Source: Dehalococcoidia bacterium
GTDB lineage: Bacteria > Chloroflexota > Dehalococcoidia > Lucifugimonadales > Lucifugimonadaceae
NCBI GenBank assembly: GCA_029940375.1
Contig: JAPYUX010000002.1
Coordinates: 145,880-209,879 of the forward strand
Direction of reading: 5' to 3'
Length of the DNA: 64,000 bases
The notes below the pieces were generated by a model, which was not told the origin of the DNA, did not search any database, and saw only the letters and a list, made by a program, of their open reading frames with translations. A program made the translations under genes and the position numbers. Each line of letters begins with the position of its first letter. The stretch's first letter is position 1. Below, in pieces: positions 53,064 through 64,000 of the stretch.

Positions 53064-55280
53064 ATGGAAGAAATAAAGAATTATACATTAGATTTACATG
53101 GTAAAAAATTACAAGTAGAAATAGGAAGAGTAGCTAACCTAGCGAATGGTTCATGTGTACTTACTCTTGGTGAAACATTAATCCTAGCAACAGCCTCAGC
53201 TTCGAAAGAACCAAGGGTAGGGGTAGATTTTTTACCATTAACTGTAGATGTTCAAGAAAAAGCTTATGCTTTAGGAAGATTGCCAGGAGGATTTTTTAAA
53301 CGTGAAGGTAGGCCTACAACGGATGCAACTCTTGTTTGCCGATTGATTGATCGTCCTTTAAGACCATTATTTCCTAAAAATTATCATAATGAAACTCAAA
53401 TTATTATCAGTGTACTATCATCTGATGAAATGAATCCGTATGGTGTATTAGGGATTATTGGATCTTCTTTATCTTTATGTATTTCAGATATTCCCTTTGA
53501 TGAACCTGTAGGAGCATGTGTTATTGGATTGATTGATAATAACTTTATAGTAAACCCTACATATGAGGAATTACAAATAAGTGATCTTGAATTAACAGTA
53601 GCAGGAACTGAAGATGCAATAATGATGGTAGAATCGGGATCAAATTTTGTTGATGAATCAAAGTTGTTAGAAGCATTAGAGTTAGCTCAAAAAGTTAATG
53701 GTGAAATTGTAACCTTCATAAAAGAAATCAAAAAGGATATAGGAAAAGATAAATGGGAATTATCGAGTGAAGATAATGAAAAAGAAAAAATAATAAAAAC
53801 AATTTCTAATAAACACTTAGAAGAAATAAAAAATGTAGTCAGGCTAAAAGGAACTAAAGCTGAAAAGCAAAAAAAGTATGATTTATTAAAACAAAAAATA
53901 ACAAATGAATTGCAAGAAGAATATGATGAAATAACTATTTCACAATCTTTTGGTGAGATAGAAAAAAAAGAAATTCGAGAAGCATTACTTTATGAAAATA
54001 TCAGACCTGATGGAAGAGGATTTGATGAAATCAGACCTTTGTCATCTTCTGTTAGATATTTACCAAGAGTTCATGGATCTGGACTTTTTACAAGAGGTGA
54101 AACCCAAATACTTAATGCAGTTACGCTTGCACCTTTAGCTGAAGCTCAAAGATTAGATGGATTTGGTCCAATTAAAGAAAAAGTTTTCATTCACCATTAT
54201 AATTTTCCTCCATATTCAGTGGGAGAACCTGGGCGCTTAATGACAGGAAGGAGAGAGTTAGGGCATGGTGCACTAGCTGAGAGAGCTTTGAAACCTGTAA
54301 TTCCTTCAATTGAAGATTTCCCATATACTATAAGATCAGTTTCTGAGGCTTTATCTTCAAACGGTTCAACCTCTATGGCTTCAATTTGTTCTTCTTCACT
54401 TGCTTTAATGGATGCAGGAGTGCCAATTTCTTCTCCAGTTGCAGGTATTGCTATGGGATTAATAACAGATGAAAAAGGAAAATTCATTGTTTTAACAGAT
54501 ATTCAGGGAGCGGAAGACCATATAGGAGATATGGATTTCAAGGTAGCAGGAACTAAAGATGGAGTTACTGCTTTACAAATGGACATAAAAATCAAAGGGA
54601 TTACATTTGAAATAATGAAAGAAGCCTTAGAAAAGGCTAAAGTAGCCAGATTAAATATTTTGGATCATATGTCTAAAACAATTTCAGAATCAAGTGGAGA
54701 AATATCAAAATATGCTCCTAAAATTACAACAATTTCTGTACCTCAAGAGAAAATTGGAGCTGTAATTGGTCCTGGAGGAGCTGTTATAAAAGGATTGCAA
54801 CAAGAGTATGATGCTTCAATCAATATTGATGAAGAAGGAACGGTTATGATAGGAACTAATAATTCAGAGACTTCCGATAATGTTGTAAAAGCAATAAAAG
54901 CGATTATTAAGGATGTGGAAGTAGGAGATATATATGATGCTACAGTAGCTAAAATTATGCCATTTGGAGCTTTTGTTGCATTGACTCCTAGTAAGCAAGG
55001 ACTACTTCATGTAAGTGAAATATCTAAAGAAAGAGTTGAAGATGTATCATCTATTTTTTCAGTGGGAGATAAAGTAGAAGTAAAAGTAATCAAAGTTGAT
55101 CGACAGGGTAGAATTGACGTTTCGAAAAAAGCACTGTTGAAAAATAATGATAAGAATGATATAAATGCTAGTACAAAAAATAATGATAAGAATGATATAA
55201 ATGCTAGTACAAAAAAGATGGAAATAAGTACAGACACTTCAAGAAAACCTATGAGAAAAGGTGGCAGGAAACAAGTTTGA
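53064..55280 (+). CDS. pnp: Polyribonucleotide nucleotidyltransferase (PNPase)
   Basis: PNPase is a phosphorolytic 3'-5' exoribonuclease. The 738-aa protein has two RNase PH domains (LPGGFFKREGRPT; FFTRGETQ-like LFTRGETQ and SEALSSNGSTSMA), a KH domain (IGPGGAVIKGLQ) and an S1 domain (IMPFGAFVALTPSKQGLLHVSEIS). The C-terminal tail contains two copies of a 12-residue unit encoded by a 36-bp tandem repeat, then a basic end (RKPMRKGGRKQV). It follows rpsO and precedes dapB. Confidence 0.98.
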   Translation: MEEIKNYTLDLHGKKLQVEIGRVANLANGSCVLTLGETLILATASASKEPRVGVDFLPLTVDVQEKAYALGRLPGGFFKREGRPTTDATLVCRLIDRPLRPLFPKNYHNETQIIISVLSSDEMNPYGVLGIIGSSLSLCISDIPFDEPVGACVIGLIDNNFIVNPTYEELQISDLELTVAGTEDAIMMVESGSNFVDESKLLEALELAQKVNGEIVTFIKEIKKDIGKDKWELSSEDNEKEKIIKTISNKHLEEIKNVVRLKGTKAEKQKKYDLLKQKITNELQEEYDEITISQSFGEIEKKEIREALLYENIRPDGRGFDEIRPLSSSVRYLPRVHGSGLFTRGETQILNAVTLAPLAEAQRLDGFGPIKEKVFIHHYNFPPYSVGEPGRLMTGRRELGHGALAERALKPVIPSIEDFPYTIRSVSEALSSNGSTSMASICSSSLALMDAGVPISSPVAGIAMGLITDEKGKFIVLTDIQGAEDHIGDMDFKVAGTKDGVTALQMDIKIKGITFEIMKEALEKAKVARLNILDHMSKTISESSGEISKYAPKITTISVPQEKIGAVIGPGGAVIKGLQQEYDASINIDEEGTVMIGTNNSETSDNVVKAIKAIIKDVEVGDIYDATVAKIMPFGAFVALTPSKQGLLHVSEISKERVEDVSSIFSVGDKVEVKVIKVDRQGRIDVSKKALLKNNDKNDINASTKNNDKNDINASTKKMEISTDTSRKPMRKGGRKQV
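55143..55214 (+). repeat. 36-bp tandem repeat (2 copies) inside pnp
   Basis: Two exact, adjacent 36-bp copies (55143-55178 and 55179-55214) each encode NNDKNDINASTK, in frame, in the linker after the S1 domain. The copies appear identical at the nucleotide level, which suggests recent duplication. Confidence 0.97.
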
Positions 55281-55332
55281 GGGAAATGACAATTAAATTT
55301 GATTGAAGTTGCACTAATAAAGGGAAGAATTT

Positions 55333-56109
55333 ATGATAAAAGTTTGTGTAAATGGAGCCTTGGGTAGAATGGGTTCTACCGTTTGTCAAGCAGTTGATGA
55401 TGACACTGAATTAGAACTGACAAATTCGATCGATATTAATAGTAATCAAGATAAAACTATAAATGGTCAAAATATTTATAAAGATATTTCCACTATGCTT
55501 AAAAATTCTGATCCAGATTTGATAGTGGATTTTACAAATAGAGAATCATTTCTAACACTTGTTCGTTCAGCTGTTCCAAAAGGAATTAAGATTGTCAGTG
55601 GTTCAACTGGATTACAAAATGAAGATTATCAAGAAATAGAAAAGTTATGTGATAAATATAAATGTGGTGTATTAAGTGCTTCTAATTTCGCTGTTGGAGC
55701 AATATTGTTGATGCATTTATCAAGTATCGCAGGTAAATATTTCGATTATGTAGATTTAATTGAAAGTCACCATGAAAATAAAATAGATGCTCCATCAGGA
55801 ACGGCTATTTCAATTGCAGAAGCTGCATCAAAAAATAGAAAAGAAAAATTTACCCAAAATTTTGTTGAAAAAGAGACAATTAAAGGTACAAGGGGCGGTG
55901 ATTTAGGTGGAGTCCAAATACATTCTGCAAGATTGCCAGGAAGAGTTGCTAGGCATGAAATTGTTTTTGGAGGGCTAGGTCAAACATTCACTATGATTCA
56001 TGATTCAATAAGCAGAGATTCATTTATGCCGGGAGTAATTATGGGAATAAAGGAAATAAATACCAAGTCTAAATTTGTTAATGGATTGGCTCAATTGATG
56101 GGAATCTAA
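55333..56109 (+). CDS. dapB: 4-hydroxy-tetrahydrodipicolinate reductase
   Basis: DapB reduces hydroxytetrahydrodipicolinate with NAD(P)H in the lysine pathway. The 258-aa protein has the nucleotide-binding VNGALGRMGSTV, the segment VDFTNRES and the catalytic SHHENKIDAPSGTA. The end FMPGVIMGIKEI is typical. AGGGAAG precedes the ATG. The dapB-asd-dapA order groups the first steps of lysine synthesis from aspartate semialdehyde. Confidence 0.97.
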   Translation: MIKVCVNGALGRMGSTVCQAVDDDTELELTNSIDINSNQDKTINGQNIYKDISTMLKNSDPDLIVDFTNRESFLTLVRSAVPKGIKIVSGSTGLQNEDYQEIEKLCDKYKCGVLSASNFAVGAILLMHLSSIAGKYFDYVDLIESHHENKIDAPSGTAISIAEAASKNRKEKFTQNFVEKETIKGTRGGDLGGVQIHSARLPGRVARHEIVFGGLGQTFTMIHDSISRDSFMPGVIMGIKEINTKSKFVNGLAQLMGI

Positions 56110-56116
56110 GGTAATA

Positions 56117-57124
56117 ATGAAGCTTGATAAATTGAATATAGGTATTATAGGAGCTACGGGAGCTGTAGGAGCACAGGCTTTAAAATTATTGTCCAAAAGA
56201 AAATATCCTATCCAAAAGATTTTTGCTTTTGCATCTAAAAAATCCGTGGGAAAAAAAATAAATTATCTTGGGGATTTTTTAACTGTTTTAGAGACAATTG
56301 ATGATAACCTAAAAAAAATTGATGTTGCTTTGATATCTGTAAGTACAGAGGTAAGTAAACAACTTGCACCCAGAATAGTTGATTTTGGCGGTATAGTTAT
56401 TGATGATGGCTCTGCCTATAGAATGGAAAAATATGTTCCATTAGTTGTTCCAGAAGTAAATGAAAAATCTCTAGATTTTCATAAAGGAATCGTGTCTATT
56501 CCTAATTGCACAACTACTCCTTTAGTTATGACAATTGATGCTTTTAATAAAATCACAAATGTATCTAAAGTAATAGTTTCTACTTATCAAGCTGTTTCGG
56601 GTACGGGACAAGCAGCGGTAAAAGAATTAGAGAACCAACAATTGGGTTCGAAAATCAATGAAGTTTATGATTATAATATCGCTAATAATGTCTTTCCACA
56701 TGTAGATGATTTTATGGAAGATGGTTTTACAAAAGAAGAACACAAGATGATAAACGAGTCAAAAAAGATTTTAGATGATCAAATGATAGAGATTGTACCA
56801 ACTTGCGTTAGGGTTCCAGTAAAAATTGGCCATTCTGAATCTATTACCATGCAATTAGAAGATAATATACCAATGAATAAAATTATAAAAACTTTAGAGG
56901 AATATGAAGGTATAAAAATTTTAGATAAATCTACTGATTTCCCCTATCCAATGCCCTTGTATACTGAAGGGAAAAATGATGTTTTTATAGGAAGAATTAG
57001 AAAAAGTCTTAAAAATCCTAATGAAATAAATTTATGGCTTAGTTGCGATAATTTGATAAAAGGTGCCGCTTTGAACGCTCTACAAATTTTAGATTCAATG
57101 ATAAAAAGAGACTTAATTAAATGA
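56117..57124 (+). CDS. asd: Aspartate-semialdehyde dehydrogenase
   Basis: Asd makes aspartate semialdehyde from aspartyl phosphate. The 335-aa protein has the N-terminal IGIIGATGAVGAQALKLL, the catalytic Cys in SIPNCTTTPLV, the QAVSGTGQAAV segment and the catalytic His region RVPVKIGHSES. It starts 7 nt after dapB with AAGG upstream, and dapA follows after 29 nt. Confidence 0.97.
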   Translation: MKLDKLNIGIIGATGAVGAQALKLLSKRKYPIQKIFAFASKKSVGKKINYLGDFLTVLETIDDNLKKIDVALISVSTEVSKQLAPRIVDFGGIVIDDGSAYRMEKYVPLVVPEVNEKSLDFHKGIVSIPNCTTTPLVMTIDAFNKITNVSKVIVSTYQAVSGTGQAAVKELENQQLGSKINEVYDYNIANNVFPHVDDFMEDGFTKEEHKMINESKKILDDQMIEIVPTCVRVPVKIGHSESITMQLEDNIPMNKIIKTLEEYEGIKILDKSTDFPYPMPLYTEGKNDVFIGRIRKSLKNPNEINLWLSCDNLIKGAALNALQILDSMIKRDLIK

Positions 57125-57153
57125 AAATTTAATGAAATTAAAAGGAATTTGAC

Positions 57154-58044
57154 ATGAAAGATTTAGGAAGACTTATAACGGCTATGGTGACTCCTTTCAA
57201 AGAAAATGGTGAAGTTGATTTTGCTAGAGCCAAAGAATTTGCTCTAGCACTAATTGATACTGGTTCTGATGGATTACTTATAGGTGGAACTACAGGGGAA
57301 TCACCTTCGATGAATAATGATGAAAAATTAGAATTATTTAAATCTGTTAAAGACGCGGTTGGGAATAATGCTAATGTGATTGCGGGAACAACAGATAATA
57401 ATACTTATGGATCTATTGAATTGTCAAAAGAAGCTGAGAAATTAGGAATTGATGCAATACTACTAACCGTTCCGGCTTACAACAAGCCGACGCAAGAGGG
57501 ACTTATCAAACATTTTCAAAAAATTGCTGACTCTGTTTCAATCCCTGGAATTTTATACAATGTTCCAACTAGAACTTCTCTTAATATGGATGCCGATACT
57601 ACAATAAAGCTTTCCAAAGTTCCAAATATTGTTGGTGTAAAAGAAGCATCTTCTGATGCTGACCAAATTACAAATATAATATCTAGAACCGATGATGATT
57701 TTAAAATTTGGAGTGGTAATGATAATGAGACTTTATCTATTATGACAACTGGTGGTTATGGAGTAGTAAGTGTTGCTTCAAACATTATTGGTAACCAAGT
57801 TAAAAGAATGATGGGCTATATTTTAGATGGTCAAATGGCAAATGCCGTAACTGAACACAAACGATTGTTATTGTTTTTTAATGCTATTTTTTGGGTAACT
57901 AACCCAATCCCAATACGTTATGCTCTAAACAGATCAGGTTTTCATATGGGTCCTCCAAGGCTTCCAATGACGGAAGCTCCAGAAGATTTCAAAAATAAAT
58001 TTGACCCAATAATGGATATGTACAATATGGATTTACCTGTTTAA
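57154..58044 (+). CDS. dapA: 4-hydroxy-tetrahydrodipicolinate synthase
   Basis: DapA condenses pyruvate with aspartate semialdehyde. The 296-aa protein has LITAMVTPFKENG, the GGTTGESPSM loop, the catalytic Tyr in LYNVPTRTS and the Schiff-base Lys in GVKEASSD. Its place after dapB and asd supports this role over other members of the superfamily. It ends 19 nt before the convergent purA gene. Confidence 0.97.
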   Translation: MKDLGRLITAMVTPFKENGEVDFARAKEFALALIDTGSDGLLIGGTTGESPSMNNDEKLELFKSVKDAVGNNANVIAGTTDNNTYGSIELSKEAEKLGIDAILLTVPAYNKPTQEGLIKHFQKIADSVSIPGILYNVPTRTSLNMDADTTIKLSKVPNIVGVKEASSDADQITNIISRTDDDFKIWSGNDNETLSIMTTGGYGVVSVASNIIGNQVKRMMGYILDGQMANAVTEHKRLLLFFNAIFWVTNPIPIRYALNRSGFHMGPPRLPMTEAPEDFKNKFDPIMDMYNMDLPV

Positions 58045-58063
58045 AAAAAATGAACTTGTAACA

Positions 58064-59489
<1,426 letters not shown>

Positions 59490-59549
59490 TAAATCCTGAC
59501 CTTAATAATTCATGTAATTTATTTTGGTCGGTTACATTTAAAATTGAAT

Positions 59550-62544
<2,995 letters not shown>

Positions 62545-62546
62545 AT

Positions 62547-62621
<75 letters not shown>

Positions 62622-62656
62622 TGACATATCTAATGTAATTTGATAAACTTAAATTT

Positions 62657-62770
62657 CTGGTGGTTTTAGCACATTGGTTCCACCCGTTCCCATACCGAAC
62701 ACGGAAGTTAAACGATGTAGCGCTGACGATACTTGGATGGCAACGTTCTGGGAAAATAAGTCACCGCCAG
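62657..62770 (+). rRNA. rrf: 5S ribosomal RNA
   Basis: A 114-nt gene. Helix I forms between CTGGTGG (62657-62663) and CCGCCAG (62764-62770). The conserved CCCGTTCCCATACCGAACACGG segment (loop B/C region) and the GGGAAAATA region are present. It lies 35 nt after tRNA-fMet and 39 nt before the rpsA start, with no terminator hairpin in between. Confidence 0.96.
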
Positions 62771-62809
62771 TTATAAAAAAATAAAAAAATAGTGAAAATT
62801 AAGTAGAGT

Positions 62810-64000
62810 TTGACTAATATAACCGAACAACCTAATAGCGATGAATTGATGGATAAATTGCTGTTTGAAAATCCTCCACGCAAGCCTCTTCGGAGAGGTG
62901 AAATCATTGATGGAACGATAATGGAAATTAATGATGAAGGATTGTTATTAAATATCGGCCACAAATCTGAAGGTGTAGTACCTCAAAGAGAGATGAGATC
63001 AATCCCTAAAATAGATTACGAAAATCTAGACAAAGGATCTGAAGTCGTAGCTTTAGTTATAAACCCTGAAGATGATGATGGAACTACCGTTTTGTCAGTG
63101 GATAAAGCTCGAGGTGAAACTGGTTGGAGAGTTCTGGAGAAAGCAAAGGACGAAGATAGACCTGTTGAAGGTGTAATTATTGGTTCTAATAGAGGAGGAG
63201 CTGTAGTTCAAGCAGAAGATGTACAAGGCTTTATTCCACTATCTCAACTTGTTGGTCAATCTCGAGAATTGTTTGTTCCGAAAAAAGAGAATGCCAAGGA
63301 AGGTTTTATTGGCATGAAAATAACATTTAAGATTTTCGAATTGAATCGTCGTAGAAATAGAGCAATATTTTCAGAAAAAGCAGTCCTTCAAGAAGAGAGA
63401 TTAGAAAAGAAAAAGCAGCTTATTCAAAGAATCAAAGTCGGCGATATTTTGCAAGGTAGAATAGTCGGATTATCTACATTTGGTGCATTTGTTGATATAG
63501 GAGGAGCTGATGGTCTTATCCATATCTCAGAACTTTCTTGGGAGCCTGTTTCATCACCAGGTGATATTGTGGCAATTGGGACTGAAATGGATGTTTATGT
63601 TGTAAAAGTAGATAAAGAAAATTCAAAGATAGCCTTAAGTTTGAAGAGATTATCCCCAGAACCTTGGGAAAGTATAAAAGATCAACTTGAAAAAGGGAAA
63701 AAAATAAAGGCCATAATAACTAAAATAACAACATTTGGAGCCTTTGTCCGTACAAGAGAAGGAGTTGAGGGTTTGATTCATGTTTCTGAACTCTCTAGAA
63801 GTACAATCGGATCAATCGAAGAAATTGAAAAAATCGTTACTGTGGGGATAGAATTTGATTTAACTATTGTTAGTATCGATTACGAAAGAAAAAGATTAGG
63901 CCTCAGTATATTTGAACCAGAGGATTCTAAGCCTGAAGAAGATTCACCAGAGGATTCTAAGCCTGAAGAAGATTCACCAGAGGATTCTAAGCCTGAAGAA
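62810..64000 (+). CDS. rpsA: 30S ribosomal protein S1 (partial, runs off window)
   Basis: 397 codons are visible from TTG at 62810. Four S1 (OB-fold) domains can be seen. They begin at GEIIDGTIMEINDEGLLLNIG, at PVEGVIIGSNRGGAVVQ, at GDILQGRIVGLSTFGAFVDIG and at GKKIKAIITKITTFGAFVRT. An acidic tail then begins with 10-residue repeats (PEDSKPEEDS) at the window edge. The ATG at 62849 is an alternative start; neither has a strong Shine-Dalgarno, as is usual for rpsA. The gene lies 39 nt after 5S rRNA and may be co-transcribed with it. Confidence 0.92.
   Translation, partial: MTNITEQPNSDELMDKLLFENPPRKPLRRGEIIDGTIMEINDEGLLLNIGHKSEGVVPQREMRSIPKIDYENLDKGSEVVALVINPEDDDGTTVLSVDKARGETGWRVLEKAKDEDRPVEGVIIGSNRGGAVVQAEDVQGFIPLSQLVGQSRELFVPKKENAKEGFIGMKITFKIFELNRRRNRAIFSEKAVLQEERLEKKKQLIQRIKVGDILQGRIVGLSTFGAFVDIGGADGLIHISELSWEPVSSPGDIVAIGTEMDVYVVKVDKENSKIALSLKRLSPEPWESIKDQLEKGKKIKAIITKITTFGAFVRTREGVEGLIHVSELSRSTIGSIEEIEKIVTVGIEFDLTIVSIDYERKRLGLSIFEPEDSKPEEDSPEDSKPEEDSPEDSKPEE
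63917..64000 (+). repeat. 30-bp tandem repeat in the rpsA tail
   Basis: Exact 30-bp units begin at 63917, 63947 and 63977; the third is cut by the window edge. Each encodes PEDSKPEEDS in frame. The array may continue beyond the window. Confidence 0.95.

Overview
This window is AT-rich (roughly 30% G+C by eye) and densely packed with bacterial housekeeping genes in short-spaced operons. It carries no insertion sequences, prophage or CRISPR. A free-living aerobe is suggested by heme O/A synthesis genes. Several traits fit a marine Chloroflexota of the Dehalococcoidia/SAR202 kind: a 23S-5S unit with no linked 16S, an enolase-superfamily dehydratase next to an HpcH-type aldolase, several lipoproteins and no envelope LPS genes. 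This taxonomic guess is inference only. TTG start codons are frequent.

Layout. 1-6817 (minus): ftsH, MBL hydrolase, CPBP protease, trpA, aroH, aroG and ribF, with a clear Phe/Tyr attenuator in front of aroG. 7021-8148 (plus): infC (AUA start), rpmI, rplT. 8153-9957 (minus): ctaA-ctaB for heme A. 10044-11078: tsaD. 11111-13440 (minus): sugar-acid dehydratase, aldolase and a small membrane protein. 13652-19014 (plus): a peptide/nickel-type ABC importer (lipoprotein SBP, terminator, two permeases) and a degenerate cupredoxin lipoprotein; no ATPase genes are present. 19020-20601 (minus): thiG-tenI-thiS. 20682: HAD phosphatase. 21462-29352 (minus): DUF177, fabD, nusB, acpP, rnj, ftsK, fused accDA. 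29470-32601 (plus): ruvCAB and a DapA-like lyase/aldolase. 33305-36862: a heterodimeric ABC exporter. 36870-37655 (minus): HesB-like protein and 7Fe ferredoxin. 37809-43324 (plus): Lrp regulator, aspS, tig, clpP, clpX. 43308-49144 (minus): topA, xer, efp, xseA, xseB, formyltransferase-like protein; tRNA-Ser(GGA) lies upstream. 49494-51418 (plus): stand-alone GlmU acetyltransferase domain and a CorC-like protein. 51631-52302 (minus): collagen-like lipoprotein. 52698-58044 (plus): rpsO, pnp, dapB, asd, dapA. 58064-59356 (minus): purA. 59460-64000 (plus): 23S rRNA, tRNA-fMet, 5S rRNA, rpsA (cut by the window edge).

The most notable signals are: (1) an 18-codon leader peptide with seven Phe/Tyr codons and mutually exclusive antiterminator/terminator stems in front of the DAHP synthase gene; (2) infC starting at AUA with an in-frame stop two codons upstream; (3) the 23S-tRNA(fMet)-5S-rpsA arrangement with a long processing stem around 23S; (4) a set of unusual exported proteins: a 25-triplet collagen-like lipoprotein, a cupredoxin that has lost its copper ligands beside the importer, and a DppC-type permease with a large extra extracytoplasmic domain. 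No wholly new multi-gene system could be established from sequence alone.
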